In this document: one piece after another, positions 9,132-18,880 of the stretch | Position numbering within the stretch: the first letter of the stretch is position 1 | Layout: the number at the start of each line of letters is the position of its first letter | From: Irineochytrium annulatum | Taxonomy: Eukaryota; Chytridiomycota; Chytridiomycetes; Chytridiales; Chytridiaceae | Length of the DNA stretch: 19,000 nucleotides | Assembly (NCBI GenBank): GCA_027600665.1 | Contig: JADGJL010000475.1 | Coordinates: 1-19,000 of the forward strand | Reading direction: 5' to 3' | Notes under the pieces: generated by a model | Told to the model about the DNA's origin: nothing | Database searches by the model: none | Seen by the model: only the letters and a program-made list of their open reading frames with translations | Translations under genes and position numbers: made by a program

Positions 9132-12100
9132 ATGATGTCGGACGGCGGCCACACGGACCTCCCGCCCAGCACGCCCGTACCCGCAGCCGCGGTGTTGGTC
9201 GAGGCCTCTGCCGCTGCGGATGCGAAGAAATCTGAGGGAGCGCGTGCGATCGCGGGGCAGATCGTTGCAGGCGAGGATGTTGCGATTGCGCCCGCGGGTG
9301 GAGCTGGGGTCGGGGAGTTGGCGAATCTGATTTCGGAGGAGAGGAAGCATGAGGAGGTGACAGAGGGGAAAGAGGAAGAGGGGAAGGACAAGAACAAGGA
9401 GGAGGAGAAGGTAAGCGAGAGACAGAGAGAGGGAGGGAGGGAGAGAGCGAGGGCTAAGATTGTAGGAGATGGAAGAATGGCGGGTGGTAAAAGTTGGGAC
9501 AGAGGGGGCGTAGAAATGGACCGAGACGTTGTATTTGAGCGACCGTGGGATTGGGAGGGAAGATAGCCATTTGAGATAAAGAAAGTGTGGGAATATTGAA
9601 CAATGTTGCTAATTGCATTGTTCCACAGGTTAAGAACGTGCCATATGGTACCCTGTTCCGATACGCCGGTCCGAACGAGAAGCTCCTAATGTTCCTGGGA
9701 ACCATCGGCGCCATCGGCGTGGGTGTATCGCAGCCTATCATGACCATTGGTAAGTACTTTGGATTTGTAGCATCGAGAATAGGACCCCGTGTGTGAAAGC
9801 TGTGTAGACTCGCGCGAAGTGCGTTTTTGATGAGGACCACGTATTCCTTTTTCGCGCCATGTTCCCTTGCGTTCCGCTCTCTCTTACACGTCCCCTTAAC
9901 CTCCTGCTTCAAAACAGTCTTCGGCAACATCGTCCAAGACCTCATCACCTATATGCCTGGCATTACGGACCAAACAACTTTCCAGTCCAACATCCGCACG
10001 GGCGTGGTTTACCTCGTACTCATTGGCGCGGCCACCTTCGTCGCCGGGTACCTCCAGATGGCGCTCTGGATGGCTGCGGGGGAGAAACAAGGGAAAAGGG
10101 TGCGGGAGGAGTATTTGAAGGCCGTGTTGGAGAAGGATGTGGGGTGGTTCGATGCCACGCCGACGGGGGATGTGACGACGAGGCTGACAGCCGATATGGG
10201 GACGCTGCAGGATGGGTTTGGGGAGAAGGTTGGGCTCACAATTCAGGTTTGTTGAGAAGTTTCCTTTGCCGGTGTGGCCCTCCGAATTCATGACTTGAAA
10301 TTTATATCCACACTTCACTTACTTCGCCAACCTACTTTGCAACGATTTATGCATACCTACACTCTTCTTCGCATACTTTGCAAATCCTATCCACATACCC
10401 TCCTCTACGTATCCGACATGCCTTCCAACAAACTAATTCCTACACCTAAACTAGAATGTGTGCACCTTCCTCACCGGCTTCATCATTGCCTTTATAAAAG
10501 GCTGGCGCCTCGCCCTCGTCCTATGCTCCGTCTTCCCCCTTCTGGCGGGGGCGGCGATGATCATGGCCAAGACCATTGGGTCCCGCCAAGGCAAGAACTC
10601 GGACACCTACGCCGAGGCCGGGGCCATCGTTCAAGAAGTTCTCTCCTCCATCCGCACCGTCACCGCGTTCGGCGGGCAAAAGAGGGATTTGGAGAGGTAC
10701 AAGGAGAAACTGGCGGAAGGGGAGAAGGTTGGAATCAAGGTCGGGCTCGTGAACGGCGTCAGCGTCGGAGTGGTGTTCGGGTTGATCTTTTGCACGTATT
10801 CGCTTGGGTTTTATTACGGCGGCCTGTTGATCACTTATGGGTTGATGACGGGCGGTGAAGTCATCAACGTGTTTTTTGCTATCATTATTGGCGCGTTCTC
10901 GTTGGGGAACTGTGGGCCGAACGTGTCAGCTATCGCGTCGGCTATTGGAGCCGCCACGAAGATTTTCAAGACCATCGATGAAAAGAGCCCAATCAATGCG
11001 TTGTCGGATGAGGGACAACGGTTAGACAGTGTCACGGGGATGGTCGAGTTCAAGGATATCAACTTCCGTAAGAGCTCCTCGCGGTTGTTTTTTTTTTACT
11101 TTGCTGAATGTTTGAACTAGACTACCCGCAACGGCCCGACGTACCCATCCTTAAGAATTTCTCCCTCAAGGTCCCCGCCGGCAAGACCGTCGCCCTCGTT
11201 GGCGCCTCCGGCTCCGGCAAATCCACCATCGTCAAGCTCCTCGAACGCTTTTACGACCCAGCCTCTGGCGCTGTCCTCGTGGACGGTGTCGACGTCAAGT
11301 CCCTGAATGTCCGCTGGCTCCGTCAGCAGATTGGGTTCGTCGGGCAAGAACCTGTCCTGTTCGATCAATCCGTCCGGGAGAACCTTATCAACGGCCTTGT
11401 CAAGCCCGAGAGCGAGTACAGGCAGATCGAAATCGATGACATGATCGAGGATGCGTGCAAGACAGCCAACGCCTGGGATTTTATCCAGAACCTCCCCGAT
11501 GGGGTGGAGACGGATGTGGGTGAGGCGGGCGGCATGATGTCGGGAGGTCAGAAGCAGCGCATTGCGATCGCGAGGGCCGTCATGAGGCAGCCCAAGATCC
11601 TGCTGCTGGATGAGGCCACTAGCGCGCTCGACACCGAGTCCGAAAGAATTGTCCAGGCAGCGCTGGACAAGGCCGCCGCGGATCGCACGACGATCGTCAT
11701 CGCGCACCGGCTGAGCACGATTAAGAACGCAGATCTGATCGTCGTGATGGCGAACGGGGAGATTGTGGAGCAGGGCACGCACAACGAGCTCATCGATAGA
11801 AAGTCGGGAGCTTACGCGGCGCTGGTGGCCGCCCAGGCGTTGCGTCAGACAACCGACGGCACAGCATCGGGCATCACGCCCCTCTCTACCCCTGTCCCCG
11901 CCGCCTCGTCCTTAGTCAAGCCGCCCCAGCGCAAAAAGTCGGACGCTGTCGCGATCGACGTGGACGCCCACGAGATGACGACCATCAACGTCAAGGATGA
12001 GAAGACGGGCAGCATGAGGCGGCGGAGAAGCAGGAGCCGAAAGAGCTTCATCGAGCCAACAGAGGAGGAGAAGAGGAAGAAGGAGGAGGCCGAGATTTTG

Positions 12101-14171
12101 AAGAGGAGCTTCCCCTGGAAGAGGACCTGGGCGCTTAACAGGCCCGAGTGGGGGTTGTTTGCAGCCGGAAGTATCGCGAGCGCGGCGAACGGGGTACTGA
12201 TGCCGTTGTTCTCAATCGTAAGTTGTCGTATTTTGTTGAATGACGGAGGGTCCTGCTAAGTGCGCGTTGTGCAGATCTTTTCGAGCATCCTGACGGTGTT
12301 TGGGTACCCTCCCGAGCGAGCGGCCGAGCGCGACGATGGTATCCGCTTTTGGGCCCTCATGTTCTTCATTATCTCTATTGGCGCCTTCCTGGGAAACTTT
12401 ATTGGCATCGCAACCTTCACCGCGGCCGGTGAGAAGCTTACCAAGAGACTTAGGGAACGCACATTTGAGGCTCTATTGAAGCAGGGTTTGTACATCAGTC
12501 GGATACGAGGTTAACCTGTGTTCCTGACACGTCTCTTTTTGCAGACATTAGCTACTTCGACGAGGAGAAGCACACCACCGGCGCGCTAACCGCCCGTCTG
12601 GCCGAGGACGCCGGGCTTGTCCAGGGCCTCACCGGCCGCCTGATGTCGTCCATCATTCAGATTGGTGTCACGATGATAGCTGGCCTTGCTATCGCCTTCT
12701 CCCACGGTTGGGAGCTGACGCTCATCGTTCTCGGCTCCGTGCCCTTCATCGCGCTCGCCGGGGCCATGCAGCTCAAGGTCCTGTCGGGATTCAACGCTAA
12801 GTCTAAGGAGGCTTACAACGAGGCCAACGAGACTGCGAACGAGGTCGTGGACCAAATCAGGACCGTGCTCACGTTGACGAAGGAGCGGAAGTTTTTGGAC
12901 GAGTACAGGGCTAACATTGAGGTGCCGCATCAAATTAATGTCAAGGGCGCGTTTGTCGGTGCGATTGGATATGCGTTGTCTCAGGGGATGATTTTTTGGG
13001 CGTATGGTGAGTACTTCCCCCGCTATTTTTCTATCTTGCTGCGAAGCATTAATTTATGCGAATTCTTAGCCCTCGCCTACTATGCCGGAGCACAGCTGAT
13101 TGTGATTGGGCGATCTACGAACCAGAACGTCCTCACGGTTATGTTCGCCATCATCTTCACCGCCGTATCCGGTGGTCAAGCGGCCTCCTTCGCGCCCAAC
13201 TATGTCAAGGCCAAGATCGCGGCGTTCTCCATCTTCGATATCTTAGACAGCGTGCCCAAGATCGATCTCGCGAGCGGCAATGGCGAGGTCGGGAAAGGTC
13301 GGGTTGGGGAGGTAGTTGTGCAGGATGCCGAGTTCAAGTACCCTTGTGAGTTCTCGGCCTTATTTGTTCCTCAATGTTTAAGCGCAAGCTAACACGTTGT
13401 TTGCTAGCGCGTCCCGATGTTCCCGTCTTGAACGGCTTGAGCATTACGGCAGCTCCAGGTCAGACCGTTGCCCTCGTCGGCCCCTCCGGCTGCGGAAAGT
13501 CGACCGTCATTGCCATACTCGAACGCTGGTACGACGTCCTCGCCGGCTCAGCCTCCTACCAAGGCCTTGACGTCCGCAAGTGGAATCTCCCACAGCTCCG
13601 CACGGAGCTCGCCCTCGTCGGCCAGGAGCCCATCCTCTTCAACCTCTCTATCCGCGAAAACATCCAGTACGGCGCCCGCACGGGCTCCGCCTCCCAGGAG
13701 GAGATCGAACGCGCCGCCCGAATGGCCAACATTCACGATTTCGTCACAAGCTTGCCAGAGGGTTACAACACTATCGTCGGTGGAAAGGGCGGGCAGCTGA
13801 GTGGTGGGCAGAAGCAGAGGGTTGCGATCGCGAGGGCGCTGGTTAGGGAGCCGAAGCTGTTGCTGTTGGATGAGGCTACAAGTGCTTTAGACTCTGAGTC
13901 CGAGAAGGTTGTTCAGGAGGCGCTGGATCGCGCTGCAAAGGGCAGAACGACGATCGTCATTGGTGAGAATCTGAATTTTATTACTCAATTTTTATATTTG
14001 TCGCTTACCTGTTTCATTTTAGCGCACCGTCTGTCCACCATCCAGACTGCCGACCACATCTTTGTCGTAAACAAGGGCAAGGTCGTTGAGGATGGCCAGT
14101 ACTTTGACCTCGTGGCCAAGGGCGGCCAGTTTGCGGAGCTCGTAGCCGCCCAGAGCTTGGGCAAGAACTAG
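9132..14171 (+). CDS. Full-size ABC exporter, ABCB/P-glycoprotein (MDR) type
   Basis: This is an ATP-driven exporter of hydrophobic compounds with layout TMD1-NBD1-TMD2-NBD2. Exons are 9132-9410, 9629-9749, 9918-10246, 10455-11067, 11121-12217, 12275-12485, 12545-13006, 13070-13345, 13408-13962 and 14023-14171, giving 1363 aa. NBD1: Walker [10 protein letters not shown] (475-483), Q-loop Q523, signature MSGGQ (587-591), Walker B ILLLDE (607-612), H643. NBD2: Walker [10 protein letters not shown] (1154-1162), signature LSGGQ (1260-1264), Walker B LLLLDE (1280-1285), H1316. Both sites keep the catalytic Glu and switch His, so both should hydrolyse ATP. The A-loop YPxRPDVP sequences are restored only by splicing introns 4 and 8, and AHRLS of NBD2 by splicing intron 9. 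The first about 93 residues are an Ala-rich then Glu/Lys-rich cytosolic extension. The linker (about 687-778) holds a basic Arg/Ser cluster (747-756). Fungal relatives include Ste6 and MDR-type exporters; the substrate is unknown. Two tandem ATGs (9132, 9135) could start it. Confidence 0.95.
9411..10454 (+). other. Three long 5' introns of the ABC gene
   Basis: Introns 1-3 (9411-9628, 9750-9917, 10247-10454) are 218, 168 and 208 bp, while introns 4-9 of the same gene are only 53-63 bp. Intron 1 begins with a purine-only style GA tract (about 9415-9451) and stays open in frame to 9566, so its retention would yield a short N-terminal product. All three have GT..AG ends and leave the TMD1 sequence continuous and family-like across the junctions. 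Confidence 0.75.
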
Positions 14172-15710
14172 TTGAAATGAGTATTCGCTCTTTTGTTTTT
14201 TGATTCTCATTCATTCACCATTCACCATTTCGTCGCTATCATAGTGGATGTTCCTTGAAAAAGCAAGCTTCCTTTTTCTATTTGTATCTCAGCTTGTGCT
14301 ATCTTTCCTTTTCTTTTTCGAAGACATAGTTAGACATGGCGTTTAGTTGTTGTTTTTTCGACTACGTCTGTATCTCCATTTATCCTTTGACTTCTTCAAT
14401 AGTGACTCAAGTTCTGTTTGTGCCTTTTAACATGATGCCTCGTTATTTTAGTATAGAAATACACTTCCACTTTGAACGGAGAAATGACTACTATTTGGGA
14501 GATCGCAGCATGGCCATCAAGTCGGGCGTACTTGGCGTGGAACGAGTGCTAAATAACGATGTCGAGATGGACCAGCTCATTGAAACCACCATCACCGTCG
14601 TTCTCCTGCCGTTGGCCAAAAGACCTGTCGGCCAGCCTCCGTGACTCGTGGCTTATGTCGAATAGAAGGAACATCGAGTTGTTTTGGCTTCAGGGTTTGC
14701 ACTTAAAGATGACTTGGTGTCTTGTCAGCTTTGTGAGTCGGCAGGGGAAGGAGATGACAAAGTGCAGCAACACCAGCCAACGTTCAAAGGTGCCGCCGGT
14801 TTGCCTTTGCTGTCGGAGGCCGTCTGGCGTACAACGGCTATAACTTAAACGTTTGGACGTGAGGCATGATGATGGCGGCAGCAATGCCCCGGAGTTAGTG
14901 CTTACTGAATTCTTCATCTTGTTGACGGCTTAAGATTACGACTGTCTGCCGGTGATGGCAACGATATTCGTGACTTCATCGCAGGCCAGGTTTTTGCTGG
15001 TGCATACAAACTTCGACCTCGTTAACCCCGAAGTAATTTAACAAGGTCTCATCAAGAACACGACAACAATGTATTTACAGTCCCGTTTCCGAGATATAAA
15101 CATTCACTGCCGCCTAAGAAAGGAACGCTCCAACGTGCGGCATTACGTTGCGGACGCAGACGCCCAGCTATGATGGTAGAAAAATAGCCAAGGCAGACTG
15201 GCCAACCATAGACAGAGGAACTGACTACAACAATGAAAATGTATTCGGTGCAAATACCTCTAGAAACTATCCTGTAATCGTAAGTATGACAAAGGTTAGA
15301 ATACATACAAAACTAGTGAGTAAATCTGAGAGACTGATTAGAAAATAGGCGTAATGCATACGGGTGTACAAAGGAAGGGGAGATAGGCTAACACGGTAAG
15401 AGAGGAAACGGAGCGGGGCATGTAAGAAAATGGCGGCCGGCGCTGTCGCCTGAGAGATTTTGAGGTTTGATGGTAGGGCGAAGGAAAGGGAACGTAACGA
15501 ATAAACGAAGAAGCGCGCAGCGACATTCGGTTCGAAAATTGTCTTGATTCTTGCTCGCGTTCGGTCTCGCTATCGTACGGTATGGAAACGGTATTGGTCA
15601 CAATGTCCGCATAAATCATCCAAACACTAATGCATCGAGCTGCCACGAGTGGGACTAATGTAAGGGTAAAAACGTTAATCTTTATAAACAACCCGAAGAC
15701 GCAATTCCAC
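14172..15710. other. 1.5 kb convergent intergenic region, no gene seen
   Basis: This gap lies between the 3' ends of the ABC gene (plus) and the LRR gene (minus). Just after the ABC stop is a pyrimidine-rich stretch with a small CATT/CACC repeat (about 14206-14228). The part around 14480-14860 is richer in G+C than its surroundings and has two overlapping plus frames (14336-14644 and 14559-14843), but neither shows a domain, codon bias or splice signals I trust. The part near 15340-15700 is probably LRR-gene 3' UTR. I see no tRNA, transposon terminus or long repeat. Confidence 0.5.
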
Positions 15711-17853
15711 TTACACGACGGTGGGGTGCCTCCCCTTCTTCCCCTTTCTTCCCAGGTTCGGGTTCACGAACCCGGTCCGGCTGCCATTCGCGACGCCACT
15801 CCCGCCGCTCCACTTCCGCACGTCAACGCCCTCGACAACACCCTGCGCCCTTCCCTGATGGCTGTACAAACCCCTCACGGTCGCGTCGTCAACCGTAACG
15901 ACAACGCCCTCCTCCGCATCATTCGCGCCCGCCGGCGCGCCCGCGACCCTCACATCATCCGCGACGATCTCAGTCGGGACGGGCGCCGCCGAGGACGATG
16001 AGCGGAATCCCATCAGCCGTCCCCAGAATCCCTCCGCGGCCGGTGCGATGGCGCCCACCGGGTGCGCCGAGCTGCACCCTGCCTCCTCGAGATCCCGCGT
16101 CGACCCATCCTCGCTCTCGCGGTGTCCGACGACGACGACCGGGTCGCGAAGCTCCAGCCTGCGGTGAGGCTCGCCGCCGGGCGCGTTCGTCCACCCGCCG
16201 TCGTCGGACGAGAGCGTGGAGGTCGATGACGAGGCCGAGTCGCGCTTCGATGACCGGAGCTGGGCCGCGAAGGCGGGCAGGTCGTCGCCGGCCGCGCGGA
16301 AGCCCGGCATGCCAGGGTGGGCGCCATCGACGTTGAGGCGGCGGACGTTCGACGTCGGGGCCTCGAACGCGACGGGCCCCAATCCGCGCGGGGCCTGCTC
16401 CATCTTCGGTTTGCTTTTCTCCGGGTGCACAGCAATCGTGCGACTTCCAAACCAGCCCCCGCGTCCGTTCTGACCCGGGCGATGCTTGATGTCGCCGTAG
16501 GCACCCTTGCGGGAACGCCGGGACACAATAACGGCCGCGGGGACGAGGGCGGCCAGCACCAGGAGCCCACCGGCAAGTGCCAAGGGGAGGACGAAGGACG
16601 CGTTGTGGGACGCTGACGGGGTAATGGTGGCCGCGGCTGGTGCAGTGTCGGCAATAGCGATAACTGGGGAGGCGACAGCGGGGCCGAGCATGGCGAGGTG
16701 GGCGGCGACGGCCGGGTCGGCGGGAGGCACCACAGCGGCGGCCTCAACATAGTTGGGCGGAATCGGGGTGTAGGCGTACGGGGTCGCGACAGGAGCCGGG
16801 TTGGCGGCGGCGGGCGGGACAGCGGTGTAGGCGTAAGGAACCGGGGCCGGAGGAGGGATCGGAGTGTACGCGTAAGGAGATGGCGCCGGCACAGGGTCGT
16901 ACGGCACGCCGTAGACCGGGGCGGGCGGCGCGAAGGCGGCGGCGTCGGAAGCAACTGCGTCCGGGACCGCGTCGGGGACCGTGTCGTCAGGGACAAAGGC
17001 GGCGTCCGGCGCAGCCACGTCCGGGGTCACGTACGGGACAAACGCGGCGTCTGAAGCAGCTGGGTCTGGGGCGACAAACGCGGCGTCTGAAGCAGTTGGG
17101 TCCGGAGCGACGTACGGGACAAACGCGGCGTCCGTCGCCATTGGATCCGGAGCAGTAATGCCGCTGGCCAAGGCACCGTCGGGGAGTGCTGGGACGGGGT
17201 AAGCAACGGGTTCCGGCGCAACCAGATTATCGGCGGCGCCACCGCACATCGGCAGCGCGAAGTCGAAGACGCAGGGGCTGTTGGCGCTCTCGAGGCACGC
17301 GATGCCAGGGTTTCCGGACAGGAAGCACTGTCCGCCAAGGTTCACATCGATGGTGAATGCCGGGATTGAGCCGGCGAGGCTGTTGCTTTCTGCAAATGCG
17401 CAGGCGACGTTAGGCCCGGTGGCTGCTCAAGCAAGCAGCAAATATACTAACGGAGGTCAAGGAAAGATCCTGGGCCCAGCAAACTCGTGAGAGACGGCGG
17501 GATGGCACCCGAGAGGTTGTTGAATCCAGCAGCGAAGAGAAAGAGGTTGGGCAATGCCGCAAAAACGTCCGGCAGCTGGCCAGCCAGATTGTTCCCCTCC
17601 AAGTTGAGGACGATCACGTTGCTGTTGATTAAAACAAATAAATACACAACAGCGGAAATGGAGCCGCAGGATGCAATCGAACCACATACCCGAACGCATC
17701 GCAGAGGACCCCAAAGTTTTGGCAGCAGTTCCCCGGCGCCGCGAGACTCGCCGTCCACCCCTGGTTGTTCGTCCAGTTGGGGCCGTTGGTGCTGAAATAC
17801 AGCTGCAGCAGGGCAGCACACTCGCCGTTCTCGTACACGACGAGCTGATCCAT
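15711..17853 (-). CDS. Plant-type LRR single-pass membrane protein, no kinase
   Basis: This is a receptor-like protein. Minus-strand exons are 17853-17690, 17621-17452 and 17389-15711, giving 670 aa; the introns are 68 and 62 bp. Residues 1-55 match an LRR N-cap: CAALLQLYFSTNGPNWTNN, then a CC..C group at 43, 44 and 51. Three LRRs of the LxxLxLxxNxLxGxIP type follow (about 56-78, 79-102, 104-123). The second and third are joined only by splicing, which rebuilds LDLQSNSLAGSIPAF. A four-Cys C-cap spans 133-160. Next comes a Pro/Ala-rich stalk with two repeat families (192-262 and 284-323), one TM helix (about 377-401) followed by RRSRK (stop-transfer), and a roughly 270-residue Ser/Asp- and Gly-rich cytosolic tail without a known domain. 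Oddity: no signal peptide is visible from ATG 17853. A CTAG acceptor lies 6 nt upstream, so a 5' exon carrying one may exist, but I could not find it. LRR proteins of this style are common in chytrids (inference). Confidence 0.82.
16755..16874 (-). repeat. PYAYTPIPP proline/tyrosine repeats
   Basis: Three copies of PYAYT followed by a proline-rich spacer (PIPPP, AVPP, PIPP) occur at residues 284-323, just distal to the first repeat array. The Pro/Tyr pattern resembles extended, hydroxyproline/extensin-like wall linkers. It probably spaces the LRR domain from the membrane, which is inference. Confidence 0.7.
16938..17150 (-). repeat. In-frame APDPxASDAAFVPYV repeats in the LRR protein stalk
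   Basis: About five imperfect copies of a unit like (A/T)PDPxASDAAFV(PYV) occupy residues 192-262. At DNA level ACAAACGCGGCGTC recurs exactly on the plus strand at about 17039, 17076 and 17120, with a diverged copy near 16993. The unit length varies because PYV is present or absent. This indicates recent unequal duplication. Confidence 0.8.
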
Positions 17854-18462
17854 GTCGATCTAGGCGGGGTGGGGCCGCGATGGAGGGAGCTTGGGAAGCG
17901 GATGGTCTTCAATGCAAAGTGCGGCTGTTCAGCAGGGCTGCGGTCGAGGAACACAAAGCCGGTGACGCCGATGAAACTCGGGCGGACATGACCGACTGGA
18001 TATGTTTCAGAAGTTGACGAAGGAAACAACGAGATAAACAGCGAAAGCTGATTAAAAATCAACTAAAATGATGGCATAGGCGGGCCTGGTCGGTGATGAT
18101 ATTGATGTGAATACGGCAGAGCAGGCTAGAGCAGACGCTGGCTGTAGAGCTTCGGCGGCTCCTAATGACGATGAGCTTTATTCTCTCTCCTGCTCATGCT
18201 GGAGCCAGGTACAAATCAGCCATGCCCAAATCGATCGACGGTGCAAAAATATATCAACATGACGCAGATACACGCAAAAGATCCTAAGTTTTTAACAAGC
18301 TTGGCCGCCTTATCACGTACCATCGCAGGCAATAAGTGTTTTGTTTAAGGTTATAATATTTATAAACTCAAAAATCCGTCGGCTCTTGCGTGTGTACACC
18401 AAAAAAATTACCAGCCTCCGAGTTAAAAAGTGGCTAAAATCGTCCATCCTTTGTTCTCGACG
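17854..18462. other. Divergent promoter region, LRR gene / Cys-His repeat gene
   Basis: No complete gene is supported in these 609 bp. AT-rich elements include AAAAATATATC near 18245 and TTATAATATTTATAAAC at about 18351-18367, the latter some 100 bp before the ATG at 18463. On the minus strand, the pyrimidine-rich stretch ending CTAG at 17863-17860 looks like a splice acceptor, suggesting that an upstream exon of the LRR gene lies here or that its 5' UTR is spliced. ATG codons on the minus strand here open only very short frames and none encodes a plausible signal peptide. Confidence 0.45.
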
Positions 18463-18880
18463 ATGGCCACCCCCACCCCTTCAGCCGCACCCATCAAGAT
18501 ATCCCTCGCAGTGCCCCACAAGGCGGCAGCTGCGGCCGGCGCTGCAGCGTCGGGGATGGCCGGCGCTGCACCGTCGGCAGCCTCGGCGGCGGCGGCCCCC
18601 GGGTATCCTCGGACCTCGAACGTCTGCGAGCACGGGCTGGCGAGGCGGCGGTGCGCTGCCTGCAAGAAGGCCGGAGTTGGCGGCGGGGACCTGTGCGATT
18701 GGCATATGAAGTTCAAGTACCTGTGCTGTGAGTATCTGTAATATTTTTTTTTTCCAGCTTCCAGCAGCTTTTTCTTTTTTCGAAGTGGCGGGTTTACTAA
18801 ACGGTCGTGGGATCGTACAGATCAGTGTCATGACGAGGGTAGGAAGACCGCCACGAGCATTTGCGCACATCGCCAAAGCA
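18463..18880 (+). CDS. Cys/His-repeat (putative zinc-binding) protein, 3' end beyond window
   Basis: I do not recognise this as a named family. Exons are 18463-18727 and 18821-18880 (phase 1 junction), with a further GTGAGT donor at 18881, so the 3' end is unresolved. A TTACTAA branch site at 18794-18800 sits about 20 nt before the TACAG acceptor. Residues 1-47 are an Ala-rich, low-complexity lead. From residue 54 a pattern C-x(1,2)-H-x6-C-x2-C-x(10,11) appears: CEH..CAAC, then CDWH..CYQC, then CAH starting a third copy. The CYQC pair and the third CxH appear only once the intron is removed, which supports the splice. Such evenly spaced Cys/His groups usually bind zinc. Similar CxHG..R..C..C repeats occur in algal and protist proteins (memory only). 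Role unknown; DNA, RNA or protein binding are all possible. The alternative is a short protein ending at 18741 by intron retention. Confidence 0.6.

Noticed and set aside
9132..9566. Unspliced 144-aa protein from the ABC start region
   Set aside because: The frame runs through a good GTAAGC donor into a GA-rich tract. Splicing to 9629 gives continuous TMD1 sequence instead.
11117..11782. 221-codon minus-strand open frame
   Set aside because: It lies exactly antisense to NBD1 of the ABC exporter, whose motifs are unambiguous on the plus strand.
14336..14843. Two overlapping plus-strand frames after the ABC gene
   Set aside because: No recognisable domain, no promoter logic, and no splice sites that join them sensibly. 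Reported only as a composition anomaly.
15338..15691. 117-codon minus-strand frame next to the LRR gene end
   Set aside because: Located directly downstream of the LRR stop on the same strand, with mixed composition. It is more simply 3' UTR.
16013..16996. 327-codon minus-strand open frame, Arg/Pro/Ser-rich
   Set aside because: It is a shifted frame of the GC-rich LRR-gene exon. Its composition is the usual Arg/Pro shadow of Ala/Asp/Val-rich coding DNA and it has no domain.
18430..18741. Unspliced version of the Cys/His protein starting at 18430
   Set aside because: 18430 is a GTG, not an ATG. The first ATG is 18463, and splicing at 18727 extends the Cys/His pattern.
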